The notes under the pieces are model-generated. The model did not search any database. It was not told the DNA's origin and was given only the letters and a program-made list of their open reading frames with translations. A stretch of 64,000 bases of DNA, from positions 3,162,001 through 3,226,000 of the forward strand of contig OZ241348.1 in assembly GCA_965199915.1 (NCBI GenBank), read 5' to 3'. The stretch is from VXYL01 sp965199915. Lineage in GTDB: Bacteria; Pseudomonadota; Gammaproteobacteria; Pseudomonadales; Azotimanducaceae. The translations under genes were made by a program, and so were the position numbers. Position 1 is the first letter of the stretch; each line of letters starts with the position of its first letter. Below, one piece after another: positions 1 through 8,891 of the stretch.

Positions 1-2
1 GG

Positions 3-152
3 GCCCCACGCCTCGCCAAGGGCCGGGCCACCCTCGTCGACAACGTGAAGAGCGGCATGACGCCGGGCATGCCGCCACGGGGGGCATGCGCTTCGTGTAC
101 GGACGAAGCGCTCGCGTTGGCGGTTGATTTCATGGTGGCGACCGCACGCTAG
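3..152 (+). CDS. cytochrome c5-like protein, C-terminal fragment (runs off left edge)
   Basis: Only the last 49 codons are inside the window, ending in TAG at 150-152. The tail reads GMTPGMPPRGACASCTDEAL and continues with a short hydrophobic helix. It matches the C-terminus of small class I cytochromes c of the c5 type, where a Met ligand in an MPP motif is followed by a G-x-C-x-x-C pair and an acidic-start helix (typically S/T-D-E-E-...-A-V-D-Y-M). These are periplasmic electron carriers. The haem-binding CxxCH would lie to the left of the window. The assignment rests on this motif order only; the fragment is short, so the exact subfamily is uncertain. Confidence 0.6.
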   Translation, partial: APRLAKGRATLVDNVKSGMTPGMPPRGACASCTDEALALAVDFMVATAR

Positions 153-161
153 CGGCCTTTC

Positions 162-192
162 CACATGCGACGAAGCCCACATGCGACGAAGC
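162..192. repeat. 15-bp direct repeat, two copies with a 16-bp period
   Basis: CACATGCGACGAAGC occurs at 162-176 and again at 178-192, between the cytochrome fragment and the amylase. Each copy carries an ATG. The duplication makes the true amylase start hard to fix. Confidence 0.8.
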
Positions 193-224
193 GCAAACCG
201 CCACGCGAGAGCGCGTCTACGAGT

Positions 225-2213
225 ATGCTATTGCGCTCCCACCGCCAAACAGGCGCCGCCGATGGTTTGCCCACCGTGACTCCGTTCCACACCGCACCGC
301 TTGGAGGGCCGAGCCGGCAGCGTCGCACCCTCGCGGCGGCCGCGCTCGCAATCGTCGCAGCCGCCGGCGCGGCGGGGCAGACGATCGAACGTGTGGAACC
401 GCCGAACTGGTGGATTGGCTTCGAGCACAACACGTTGCAACTCCTCGTGTACGGCGAGGGTGTCGCGCGCCTGCGCCCAACGGTGGCCAAACGCGGCGTG
501 ACGGTGCAACAAACAACCACCACCGGCAACCCGAACTACCTCTTCGTGCGGATGCGCATCGATGCCGAGACCGAACCCGGCGCGTTCGACATCCGCTTCG
601 AGAACGAAGGCGCCAGCCTGACGCACCGCTACACGCTGACGAATCGCAACCCCGAGCCGTTGCCGGGGTTCACCTCCGCCGACGCGATCTACCTCATCAC
701 GCCGGACCGCTTCGCCAACGGCGACCCCGCCAACGACAACGCCGGCGGCCTTGGCGACCAAGTGGACCGCAGCCAACCGCTGGCGCGCCACGGCGGCGAC
801 TTGCGGGGACTGGCCGAGCGCCTCGACTACATCGCCGAACTCGGCTTCACGTCGATCTGGCTCAACCCCTTGCTCGAAAATGCCATGCCCGCCTATTCGT
901 ACCACGGCTACGCGACAACGGACTTCTACCGCGTGGATCCGCGTTTCGGCAGCAACGACGACTTCGTGGCCCTGGCCGCGGCCGCCCGAAAACGCGGCCT
1001 CGGGCTCATCATGGACGTGATCGTCAACCACTGCGGCCTGCACCACTGGTGGATGCGGGATCCGCCGAGCGACGATTGGGTTCACGACGCGCCGCCAACC
1101 GCGGACGAACTGCGCGTTTGGTTGGAGAGCGGAACGCCGTGGAAGGGCTATCGGCAGACCAACCACAGCAAGACGGTGAGTTTGGATCCTTACGCCTCGG
1201 AGGTCGATCGCCGGGGCCTCTACGACGGTTGGTTCGTGCCCGACATGCCGGATCTCAACCAAGACAATCCGCTCATGGCCGAGTACCTCATTCAGAACGC
1301 CATCTGGTGGATCGAAACCGCCGGTCTGCACGGCGTGCGCATGGACACCTATCCATACGGCGGCAAGGAGTTCATGGCCGAGTGGACGCGGCGCGTAATG
1401 CGCGAATACCCGACCTTCTCCGTGGTCGGCGAAGAGTGGACGCCGAATCCGCTCATCGCGGCGTATTGGCAGCGGGGCGGCGTCAAGCACGACGGCTACC
1501 AGTCTTGGCTGACGCATGTGATGGATTTTCCCGTGCAAACGAAACTCGTGCCCGCGTTGGTGGACGACGAGCAGTGGAACAGCGGGCTCATCACGCTCTA
1601 CGAGAGTTTGGTGAACGACGTGCTCTACCCGGATACGCACGCCCTGATGATCTTCGCGGACAATCACGACACCCCCCGCGTCTTCAAGCAGCTCGGCGAA
1701 GACTACGGGCTCTTCGAACTGGCGATGGCGTATCTCGCCACCATGCGCGGCGTGCCGCAGATCTACTACGCCACGGAAATCCTCGGCACGCACGAGGCCC
1801 CGGGCCACGGCGACATCCGCAGCGACTTTCCAGGCGGCTGGCCGGGCGACGCCGCGGACGCTGTCTCCGGGCGCGGTTTGACGCCGGCGCAACGCCAAGC
1901 CCAGACGCTGGTGCGCACGCTGTTCAACTGGCGCAAAGAGCAACCAGCGATACACCGCGGCCGGCTGCTGCACTTTCTGCCCCGCGCGACAGACGGCTAC
2001 TACGTCTACTTCCGCATGTTGGCGGACGACGTGGTCATGGTGGTGCTGAACAAGAATATGGAACCGCAGACACTGGACCCGGCGCGTTTCGCGGAAGCCC
2101 TCGGCAACGCCAAGCGGGGCGTGGACGTAATTCGCGGCACCGCATACGACCTCACCGCGCCCATCCCGTTGGCGCCGCGCACAGCGCTGGTCATCGAAGT
2201 GGAAACGCCCTGA
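225..2213 (+). CDS. secreted GH13 alpha-amylase / cyclomaltodextrinase-type glycosidase
   Basis: Glycoside hydrolase acting on alpha-1,4-glucans or maltodextrins, probably periplasmic. An arginine-rich n-region and an Ala-rich hydrophobic stretch form a signal peptide ending near AAGAAGQ. Then comes a cyclomaltodextrinase-type N-terminal beta domain (IERVEPPNWW...) and a TIM barrel with all four GH13 regions: DVIVNH (about residue 264), GVRMDT with the nucleophile Asp (about 374), VVGEEW with the acid/base Glu (about 403) and FADNHDTPR (about 482). A C-terminal beta domain follows. This domain order resembles SusA-like neopullulanases. Start is uncertain: ATGs at 165 and 225 and a GTG at 276 are in frame, none with a good ribosome site; 225 is a compromise. 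No other sugar-uptake gene is adjacent. Confidence 0.9.
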   Translation: MLLRSHRQTGAADGLPTVTPFHTAPLGGPSRQRRTLAAAALAIVAAAGAAGQTIERVEPPNWWIGFEHNTLQLLVYGEGVARLRPTVAKRGVTVQQTTTTGNPNYLFVRMRIDAETEPGAFDIRFENEGASLTHRYTLTNRNPEPLPGFTSADAIYLITPDRFANGDPANDNAGGLGDQVDRSQPLARHGGDLRGLAERLDYIAELGFTSIWLNPLLENAMPAYSYHGYATTDFYRVDPRFGSNDDFVALAAAARKRGLGLIMDVIVNHCGLHHWWMRDPPSDDWVHDAPPTADELRVWLESGTPWKGYRQTNHSKTVSLDPYASEVDRRGLYDGWFVPDMPDLNQDNPLMAEYLIQNAIWWIETAGLHGVRMDTYPYGGKEFMAEWTRRVMREYPTFSVVGEEWTPNPLIAAYWQRGGVKHDGYQSWLTHVMDFPVQTKLVPALVDDEQWNSGLITLYESLVNDVLYPDTHALMIFADNHDTPRVFKQLGEDYGLFELAMAYLATMRGVPQIYYATEILGTHEAPGHGDIRSDFPGGWPGDAADAVSGRGLTPAQRQAQTLVRTLFNWRKEQPAIHRGRLLHFLPRATDGYYVYFRMLADDVVMVVLNKNMEPQTLDPARFAEALGNAKRGVDVIRGTAYDLTAPIPLAPRTALVIEVETP

Positions 2214-2219
2214 CCGCGG

Positions 2220-5200
2220 CTATTCCGTCACGGCCCGCCCTCCGAGAGGCGGGGTTTCCGCCCAAGCCGCCGACAACACTTCGGCCTGCTCCAACACCGT
2301 TTCCACCGCCTTCTCCCGCTTGTCCGGCGGGTAGCCGTGCTTGTTCAAGATGCGTCTCACGGCGGCGCGCAGGTTGGCGCGAACGCTCTCGCGCCTCGTC
2401 CAGTCGATGGTGACGTTCTTGTACACCGTTCGCACCAGCTCCCAGGCGATGCGGCGCAACGTCTCGTCGCCGAGCACTTGCACGGCGCTGTCGTTGGTTT
2501 CCAAGGCGTCGTAGAAAGCGAGCTCGTCCTTGCCGAGGCCCAAGGCCTCGCCGCGCTCGTTGGCGGCGCGCATCTCCTTGGCGAGGCCGATGAGCTCCTC
2601 AACGACCTGCGCGGCTTCCACGGCGCGGTTGCGGTAGCGGCGCAGCGTGTTTTCCAGCATCTCGGCGAAAGAACGCGCTTGCACGACATTCTCCCGCCGG
2701 CGGGTGGCGATTTCGCCGCCCAAGAGTTTCCGCAGCAGTTCCACGGCGACGTTGCGGTGCTCAAGGCCGCGCACCTCGGCCAGGAACTCGTCCGAAAGAA
2801 TGGAGATGTCCGGCTTCGGCAAGCCGGCCGCGGCGAAGATGTCCGTTACGCCCTCGGGGGCCACGGAGCGGTCGATGATCTGGCGCACCGCGTGATCGAG
2901 TTCCGCATCGGTTTTCGCCCTGCCGGCGGCGCGTTTCGCCAGCGCGGCCCGCACGGCTTGAAAGAACGCCACGTCGTCGCGTAGCGCCAACGCTTCGTCG
3001 CACGGCACGGCCAGCGCGAACGCTTGCGAGAGCTCGCGTACGGCTTTCACGCAGCGCTCCTTGCCGTCTTCCTGCGCCAAGATGTGTTCTTGCGCCGCCG
3101 GCAGCAACGTCAAGCGCTCGGCGGGCTTGCCTTCCGTCCACTTGCGCCAATCGAATCCGTGGAAGAGCGCGCGGCAGACCTCGTGTTTCTCTTGCAGCAA
3201 CGCCACCGCCTCGTTCTGGTCGATGGCCGTGCGCCCGATGCCACCGCTTTCGGTGTAGGCGGCCAGCGCCTGCTTCAGTTCGTTCGCCAAGCCCAGATAG
3301 TCCACCACCAAGCCGCCGGGCTTGTCTTTGAAAACGCGGTTGACGCGGGCGATGGCCTGCATCAGGGCGTGGCCGCGCATGGGCTTGTCCACGTACATGG
3401 TGTGCAGGCTGGGCGCGTCGAAGCCGGTGAGCCACATGTCGCGCACGATGGCGACCTGGAACGCATCTTCGGGGTTGCGGAAACGGCTGGCCAGCGCCTC
3501 CCGGCGCGCCTTGTTGCGGATGTGGGGCTGCCAATCCGTGGGGTCCGACGCCGCGCCGGTCATCACCACTTTCATCGCGCCCTTGTCGTCATCGTCGTGA
3601 TGCCAGTTGGGACATAGCTTCGCCAACTGCCGGTAGAGATCGATGCAAATGCGGCGGCTCATGCAGACGATCATCGCCTTGCCGGCAATCGCTTCGGCGC
3701 GCTGCTCGAAATGCGCCACGATGTCCTTGGCGACAAGAGACAGACGCGGTTCAGCGCCGACGATGGCCTCTAGCTGCGCCCATTTGGACTTCAGCTTTTC
3801 TTTGCGGGCCACTTCCTCGCCTTCGGTGGCGTCATCAAAGTCCGGGTCGATGCGCGGCCGTTCGGCCTCGTCCAAGGAGAGCTTGGCGAGGCGGTTTTCG
3901 TAGTAGATCGGAACCGTGGCTTGATCTTCCACGGCGCGTTGGATGTCGTAGATGCTGATGTAATCGCCGAACACGTTGCGGGTGTTGGCGTCGCTCTTCT
4001 CCACCGGCGTGCCGGTGAAGCCAACGAAGGACGCTTGCGGCAGGGCGTCGCGCATGTGGCGGGCGAACCCGTCGATGAAGTCGTATTGGCTGCGATGGGC
4101 TTCGTCCGCGATCACCACGATGTTGCGGCGTTCGGAGAGCACCGGGTGTCGGTCGCCCCGGCCGCTCTTGCCTTCCGGGAAGAACTTCTGAATGGTGGTG
4201 AACACCACGCCGCCGGACTGCACGTCGAGTCTCTTTCGCAAGTCCGCCCGACTCGTCGCTTGCACCGGCGGTTGACGCAAGATGTCTTGGCAGCGGGCGA
4301 AAGTGCCGAAAAGCTGGTCGTCCAAGTCGTTGCGGTCCGTGAGCATCACGATGGTGGGATTCGCCATCGCCGGTTCGCGCACGATGGCGCCGGCGTAGAA
4401 CGCCATCGTGAGGCTCTTGCCGGCACCTTGGGTATGCCAGACGACGCCGATGCGCCGGTCGCCGGGAGCGCCGCCGGAGCGCCGCCCGGTCTCGTAGCGG
4501 CCGCGCGGCTCCGCCACCTGCCTCGCGTCCACATCTATGGACTTGGCCCGCAACGTCTCCGCAATGCCCTTGCGAACCGCATGGAACTGGTGGTAGCCGG
4601 CCATCTTCTTCGCCAGCCGGCCGCTGCCGTCGTCCTCGAACACGACGAAGCCACGCAGCAGCGCCAAAAGCCGCTCCGGCTCGCAAACGCCATGCAGCAG
4701 CACCTGCAATTCCGGCAGTTGCGAATCCGCCAGTTGCTCGCCTTCGATAGTCCGCCACGGCTTGAACCACTCGCGACCGGCGGTGAGCGTGCCGATGCGG
4801 GCCGTCAGCCCGTCCGAGACGACGAGCGCCGCGTTCATGGCGAAGAGGCCCGGGAGTTCTGTTTTGTAGGTTTGCATCTGCTGCCACGCTGTCCAGATCG
4901 TCGCCTCCTCTTGGGTGGCGCTCTTGAGTTCGACGATCACGAGCGGCAAGCCGTTCACGAACAACACGACATCCGCCCGGCGCTGTCGCTTGTTCTCGAC
5001 AACCGTGAATTGGTTGACGGCCAGGAAGTCATTGTTTGCGGGATTGTCGAAATCAATGATCTGCCCTTGCGCGCCCCGAACCGCGCCATCCGCCGTGCGG
5101 TACTCGACGCCAACGCCCTCCACCAGCAGCCGGTGGAAGGCGCGGTTGCGAACTTCGAGCGTTGCCCCCTCTGGCCGCGCAAGTGCGCGGTAGGCGTCTT

Positions 5201-5402
5201 CCGCCGCGGTTGCGGGCAGATCGGGATTGAGCCGTTCGAGGGCGCTTCGCAAGCGGTGGGGCAGGAAGGCTTTGGCGTAGTCGTCGCGCTCCGCCGCATC
5301 CCCGCCTGCGGCGATGTCCGGCCCGTAGGCGGTTGACCAGCCGATGTTGCCGAGCCAGTCGAGCGCAGCAGACTCGACGGTGGCCTCGGACCCGCCGTTC
5401 AC
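2220..5402 (-). CDS. hsdR: type I restriction endonuclease subunit R
   Basis: Motor and nuclease subunit of a type I restriction-modification complex: it translocates DNA with ATP and cuts unmodified invading DNA. The 1060-residue length is normal for the family. The PD-(D/E)xK nuclease domain ends in LVIVELKS (about residue 158); the SF2 helicase has Walker A QGAGKS (about 327), a DEAH box VIADEAHRSQ (about 431) and the RVNR arginine motif followed by VVDYLG. A C-terminal helical domain contacts HsdM. GTG at 5402 is chosen as start because GTGA there overlaps the hsdS stop by 4 bp and the conserved sequence begins immediately after it; the longer open frame upstream is non-homologous. It is the last gene of the operon. 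Confidence 0.95.
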   Translation of the reverse strand: MNGGSEATVESAALDWLGNIGWSTAYGPDIAAGGDAAERDDYAKAFLPHRLRSALERLNPDLPATAAEDAYRALARPEGATLEVRNRAFHRLLVEGVGVEYRTADGAVRGAQGQIIDFDNPANNDFLAVNQFTVVENKRQRRADVVLFVNGLPLVIVELKSATQEEATIWTAWQQMQTYKTELPGLFAMNAALVVSDGLTARIGTLTAGREWFKPWRTIEGEQLADSQLPELQVLLHGVCEPERLLALLRGFVVFEDDGSGRLAKKMAGYHQFHAVRKGIAETLRAKSIDVDARQVAEPRGRYETGRRSGGAPGDRRIGVVWHTQGAGKSLTMAFYAGAIVREPAMANPTIVMLTDRNDLDDQLFGTFARCQDILRQPPVQATSRADLRKRLDVQSGGVVFTTIQKFFPEGKSGRGDRHPVLSERRNIVVIADEAHRSQYDFIDGFARHMRDALPQASFVGFTGTPVEKSDANTRNVFGDYISIYDIQRAVEDQATVPIYYENRLAKLSLDEAERPRIDPDFDDATEGEEVARKEKLKSKWAQLEAIVGAEPRLSLVAKDIVAHFEQRAEAIAGKAMIVCMSRRICIDLYRQLAKLCPNWHHDDDDKGAMKVVMTGAASDPTDWQPHIRNKARREALASRFRNPEDAFQVAIVRDMWLTGFDAPSLHTMYVDKPMRGHALMQAIARVNRVFKDKPGGLVVDYLGLANELKQALAAYTESGGIGRTAIDQNEAVALLQEKHEVCRALFHGFDWRKWTEGKPAERLTLLPAAQEHILAQEDGKERCVKAVRELSQAFALAVPCDEALALRDDVAFFQAVRAALAKRAAGRAKTDAELDHAVRQIIDRSVAPEGVTDIFAAAGLPKPDISILSDEFLAEVRGLEHRNVAVELLRKLLGGEIATRRRENVVQARSFAEMLENTLRRYRNRAVEAAQVVEELIGLAKEMRAANERGEALGLGKDELAFYDALETNDSAVQVLGDETLRRIAWELVRTVYKNVTIDWTRRESVRANLRAAVRRILNKHGYPPDKREKAVETVLEQAEVLSAAWAETPPLGGRAVTE

Positions 5403-6067
5403 TTTCCGCCCTTCGAGATTTTCTCTGTGTCGTGGGCGCGAACCTCTCCCGAAATCAGGGGCTGCAGTAACGTCTTCAAAGTCCCTTGTAGAGTCTCGGC
5501 CATTCGACGGTTCAGTTCGATCTTGTCGCTCAATGCGCCGAGAATGTGCCCAATGTCGCACTGCTCTGCCAAGGGTGGAAGACGAAAAGGGTAGCGCACC
5601 ACATAGTCCCACTTGGCCCGCGGCATTCGGGTGCCCTCCGATCCTTGGCTGGCAAAGTCCACGAACGCCTTCGATGCCATCAGGTAAGACAGATAGCCGG
5701 CGTCCACGCCTGCCTGCGGTCGCACTACCCAAATGTCCGTCGAGCAGATTCCATCGAAACTCGGTCGAACAACCTTGCGGAAATAAGGGCGGAGTTTTCC
5801 GAAAAGAACGTCGCCGGCGCGAAAGGCGGCCTTCGTGCTTTGAACATCCTGGGCTTTGCCTGTGCCAAGCAGCGTCAACGTCCCCTTGCCGATGTGCTCC
5901 AAACCGATGTAGGGGAGGTCGCGGCAGTCCGCGGGATCGACTTGATCACCAACCAATGTCGCACAATCCCCAAGTGTCGTCCACGACCAATTGCCCCTGT
6001 CGCCATTGGAAACGCGACGCAGTGGGGTTCGATCACCTTGCGAAACGCATGTGGCACCATCACTCAT
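5399..6067 (-). CDS. hsdS: type I restriction specificity subunit, half-size (single TRD)
   Basis: DNA-recognition subunit of the type I complex. At 222 residues it is about half the usual 400-450: one target-recognition domain (GRGNWSWTTLGDCATL-type entry, LPYIGLEHIGKG, GDVLFGKLRPYF, STDIWVVRP) and one conserved coiled-coil spacer (LPPLAEQCDIGHILGALSDK). No second TRD is found upstream or downstream. Natural or engineered half-HsdS proteins are known to work as homodimers recognising palindromic bipartite sites, so it may be functional rather than truncated. ATG at 6067 is chosen because homology starts directly after it. It is translationally coupled to hsdR through GTGA. Confidence 0.88.
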   Translation of the reverse strand: MSDGATCVSQGDRTPLRRVSNGDRGNWSWTTLGDCATLVGDQVDPADCRDLPYIGLEHIGKGTLTLLGTGKAQDVQSTKAAFRAGDVLFGKLRPYFRKVVRPSFDGICSTDIWVVRPQAGVDAGYLSYLMASKAFVDFASQGSEGTRMPRAKWDYVVRYPFRLPPLAEQCDIGHILGALSDKIELNRRMAETLQGTLKTLLQPLISGEVRAHDTEKISKGGK

Positions 6068-6122
6068 GGTCGCGCCTTCGTTGGATAGACAGCTACAAGT
6101 GCCGAGCGGACAGGAGCGGCCG

Positions 6123-6887
6123 TCATGCTGCCAGTTCCTCACGGACACCGTCACGCTCGGACCACGGCATGGGGTGAACGCCATAGCTCCGAACGGCACC
6201 AAGCACGTTCGCGGGAACTTGCTGCTCAGCGTCGTTAAGTATCGCGTAGGCGCGGCTGTCCGGAGATCGCACATCCTTCGTGTCTATCCAGGAAAACGCA
6301 ACCACTTGTGCCGTGTCGCGCCGAGGTCGATTAACCGTGCGCAAAACGCGCTCCGGTTGTTGCTTGGATTTCGGGATGACAAAGTCGAACCTGTGGTCGA
6401 ACCCACTCTTTCCGGAGAACTTGACGTTTGGCGTATAGCGTATGTTCGAGCTGTCAAGCCACTCCACGACGTCTTCATAAAACAAGCTGGCGACGGATGG
6501 TGCGCTTAGATAGAACAGGTCACCCACGGACAACATCGCTTGCACGAGGTTGTGCTTGCGCAGGGAGAAATCCTTCGGCGATGCCGTCACACCAAGGCGC
6601 GTGCCGTCAAGCCGCACGCCAAATCCAGCTAGCGTCGAGTTCAGCATCGCCCGCCGCTTCGTGCTGTCGATGCTGCATCCGGACTGTTCAAGGTCGTCGA
6701 TGACGTAGCCATCGTCCGTCAACAACCAGCCGCCTTCGTCGCGTCGAGCATAGATCTGCAGAAAGTCGTTGTGGCGGTCGAGAAAGGGCGTTGTGATCTC
6801 GATCCAGTCTTCCACCTTGCGAAGGCTGGTCTGATCCCGCAGCCACGCCCAATATCGATCCATGAGGTCTTGCACTTCGTCGATCAT
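6123..6887 (-). CDS. DUF1828/DUF1829-type protein embedded in the type I RM operon
   Basis: Function unknown. The 254-residue protein shows the DUF1828 signature in its first half (about residues 20-110: ITTPFLDRHNDFLQIY, then GWLLTDDGYVIDDLE, AMLNSTLAGFGV) and a DUF1829-like second half (FSGKSGFDHRFDFVIPKSK). These families occur on phage and plasmid-like loci and near toxin-antitoxin genes. ATG at 6887 overlaps the upstream stop by ATGA, so it is co-translated with the DUF6978-type gene. Its position between hsdM and hsdS suggests a defence-linked or restriction-modulating role; that is inference. Confidence 0.75.
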   Translation of the reverse strand: MIDEVQDLMDRYWAWLRDQTSLRKVEDWIEITTPFLDRHNDFLQIYARRDEGGWLLTDDGYVIDDLEQSGCSIDSTKRRAMLNSTLAGFGVRLDGTRLGVTASPKDFSLRKHNLVQAMLSVGDLFYLSAPSVASLFYEDVVEWLDSSNIRYTPNVKFSGKSGFDHRFDFVIPKSKQQPERVLRTVNRPRRDTAQVVAFSWIDTKDVRSPDSRAYAILNDAEQQVPANVLGAVRSYGVHPMPWSERDGVREELAA

Positions 6888-7333
6888 GGGACGAGCACCA
6901 ATTGCATGACTGGCGGCACCGTGACGTTGCAATAGTTCATGAAGTCCTGCAGCGTCTGCGGCGCGTCATCAGGATTCGGGAACCGATCCTGCGGAACCGG
7001 AATCGCCCACCGGTCGTTGTAGCCTTCACGGTAGACGTGCAAGTGCGGACACTGGATCACTTCATCATCCGGGTTGCGGTGGGGTGCGCCGCCGACATCC
7101 AGCCGGGCGAGTATGAAGACCTGACGAGCACGATTCTGATAGGTGCATTTGGCCAATTTGATTCGTCCGCGCCTTAGGTCAAGGAGGAACGACTCACGGC
7201 CGTCCACGGACAGCAAGGGCACGGTGACGCTGCCGCCACGGTGCGGAGGAGACCACACCTTGTCGTCCACTCGGTGCTTCTCCATGGCGAGCAAGCTGTC
7301 CGCTTCGGCTTGTGTCAGCGTGGCATTGGCCAT
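6884..7333 (-). CDS. DUF6978-type protein embedded in the type I RM operon
   Basis: Function unknown, 149 residues. It opens with the LTQAEADSLLAMEKHRVDD motif and continues with alternating beta strands (SVTVPLLSVDG, FLLDLRRGRIKLAK) and a His/Cys-rich segment ending QCPHLHVYREG, which resembles the family labelled DUF6978. Its ATG overlaps the stop of the upstream HicB-like gene by one base (TGATG), and its own stop overlaps the next start (ATGA). This tight coupling of three small genes suggests a single functional unit, possibly a toxin-antitoxin-like cassette. Confidence 0.7.
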   Translation of the reverse strand: MANATLTQAEADSLLAMEKHRVDDKVWSPPHRGGSVTVPLLSVDGRESFLLDLRRGRIKLAKCTYQNRARQVFILARLDVGGAPHRNPDDEVIQCPHLHVYREGYNDRWAIPVPQDRFPNPDDAPQTLQDFMNYCNVTVPPVMQLVLVP

Positions 7334-7551
7334 CAGAACTCAGCCCGTGACGGTTCAACTGTTGCGGCGCTTCGCGGTGCCGGCACCGGCTCGCCGTGTT
7401 GGCGCAACCCCTCTATGTGGAAATCAATGGCCTCTCGGATCAGCCGAGTCACGCCCTTCCGCGTGGCTCCTGTCGCCACGCACCCGGGCAGGTCCGGCAC
7501 ATAGGCCGAGAAGTTGCTGGGCGCTTTCTCGATGACGATAGCGTACTTCAT
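7333..7551 (-). CDS. HicB-like antitoxin fold protein without a HicA partner
   Basis: 72-residue protein with the degenerate RNase H-like HicB fold: MKYAIVIEKAPSNFSAYVPD, LPGCVATGATRKGV, then an amphipathic helix LIREAIDFHIEGL and the usual G-x-x-V/I-P-x-P end. In classical systems HicB neutralises the adjacent RNA-cleaving toxin HicA, a dsRBD-like protein of about 60 residues. No HicA-like gene is adjacent on either side, and there is no C-terminal DNA-binding domain. It overlaps the AAA ATPase stop by 4 bp and the DUF6978-type start by 1 bp. It could be an orphan, or the partner of one of the two downstream DUF genes. Confidence 0.85.
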   Translation of the reverse strand: MKYAIVIEKAPSNFSAYVPDLPGCVATGATRKGVTRLIREAIDFHIEGLRQHGEPVPAPRSAATVEPSRAEF

Positions 7552-8888
7552 GCTGCGCTGTTGCAGGGTCTTAGTAGGGACAGGGACGTCTGCGCATCAA
7601 AGTCGCCCCGCAGGATTCGGTCGAAAATCGGCAGGGGCTCGCCTCCGTCGTCGAGCGCTTCGTCAGTGTCCGGCTTGCGCGCGAGTGGGCCCCAAGTCTT
7701 GAACGATGCCACTTGCGTCTCGCGGTTCGTGCGGCTCACCACGAACAGTGCGTCGTCAGGCAGCCGGTCGGGCAGGATCGGGGAGTGCGTGGTGACGATG
7801 TACTGCGTTTCCCCGGATTGCGAGCTCGTCTTCAGCAGGTCGGCAATGTGTTCGATGCGGCGCGGATGCACGCCGTTCTCGGGCTCCTCAAAGCCCACCA
7901 GCGAAGGGCTGTCTTCCGCGCCCGACAACGCCAGCAGGCCCAGCAGGCGCAGCGTGCCTTCGGAAAGCACTCGCGCTGGAATGGCCACGCCGTTCTCGCG
8001 CAGGCGGAACTCCGCTTCGCCCAAGTCGTTCACGTCCGCTTCAATGCCGTCCACATCCGGCAGCAACATCCGCAGCGCCTTTTCCAGCGCTTGGAACTGC
8101 CGCGGCTGGCGCGTCTTCAGGGTGACGAGGAAGGCAGCCAGTTCCTCGCCCATCGGGCCGACGTGGCGCGCTTCCTTGATGGGAGTGGCTGCCCGCATGC
8201 GTTCCCGAGGCTCGAAATAGAAGCATTGCCAGCTCTCCAATTCGCGCCGCGCCGCGGTCAAGTGAGGGTAGTGGGGCGCATAGTGGGGCATCGAGAGGAT
8301 GGCTCGGTCCAGATAGCGTTCGTACTCCATAGGACGCGCTTGGCCTTCCCGCCGAAGGCGCACCCGCTGGCCCTGTCGTTCGATGAACGCGCTCCGGCGG
8401 GTGGGGCCGCCGTTCTTGTTCAGCGCCCCCAAGTATTCGTCGGTGGTGCGGAGCAAGCCCGAACTCGGCAACATCTCCACCTCCAAGCGGTAGCGCAAGC
8501 GGCGTTCGTGTACTCGCGCTGGCACGTTGTCGGAGTTGCCGGCGCCGGCGGGCTGGCGCATCTCAAGTATTTCCCGATCGATGGCCTTGGCGACGGTGTC
8601 GGAGATGTGCAGGTCTGCTTCAATGGAGAAGGCAAGCCGTTCCTGTTCGCGCAGGCCCTTGAGGCCGCCCGGGCCCATCGTGAAGGACTCGAGCGGCTTG
8701 CCCCGGCACGGCGGATCGAACGCCTCCTTCAGCGTCCGGCTTGTCGCCAACCGAGAGAGCAGTTGCACGGCATCCAGGATGTTGCTCTTGCCCGCGGCAT
8801 TCGGCCCGAACAGCAACGTCAGGGGCTTCAGTTGCACATCCAGGTCGCGCAGGGATTTGTAGCCCCTGACGCGGATACGGTTCAGCAT
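7548..8888 (-). CDS. AAA_21 / OLD-like ATPase embedded in the type I RM operon
   Basis: 446-residue ABC-type ATPase of the SMC/OLD group. It starts with the typical MLNRIRVRGYKSLRDLDV strand-helix, has Walker A FGPNAAGKSN (about residue 29), a signature-like LSEGTLRLLGLLA and Walker B VGFEEPENGVHP, followed by the H-loop IVTTHSPIL. No C-terminal TOPRIM nuclease is visible. Such ATPases are common in abortive-infection and other phage-defence systems and are often paired with an effector encoded next door. Here it lies 3 bp after hsdM and overlaps the HicB-like gene, so effector candidates are the three small downstream genes. Confidence 0.9.
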   Translation of the reverse strand: MLNRIRVRGYKSLRDLDVQLKPLTLLFGPNAAGKSNILDAVQLLSRLATSRTLKEAFDPPCRGKPLESFTMGPGGLKGLREQERLAFSIEADLHISDTVAKAIDREILEMRQPAGAGNSDNVPARVHERRLRYRLEVEMLPSSGLLRTTDEYLGALNKNGGPTRRSAFIERQGQRVRLRREGQARPMEYERYLDRAILSMPHYAPHYPHLTAARRELESWQCFYFEPRERMRAATPIKEARHVGPMGEELAAFLVTLKTRQPRQFQALEKALRMLLPDVDGIEADVNDLGEAEFRLRENGVAIPARVLSEGTLRLLGLLALSGAEDSPSLVGFEEPENGVHPRRIEHIADLLKTSSQSGETQYIVTTHSPILPDRLPDDALFVVSRTNRETQVASFKTWGPLARKPDTDEALDDGGEPLPIFDRILRGDFDAQTSLSLLRPCNSAA

Positions 8889-8891
8889 GGT

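Noticed and set aside
228..1973. Long open frame antisense to the amylase
   Set aside because: No ribosome site and no recognisable protein; GC-rich genes commonly create such shadows. The amylase strand has all catalytic motifs.
7333..7551. Standard HicAB toxin-antitoxin system
   Set aside because: Only HicB is present; neither neighbour resembles the ~60-residue HicA fold.
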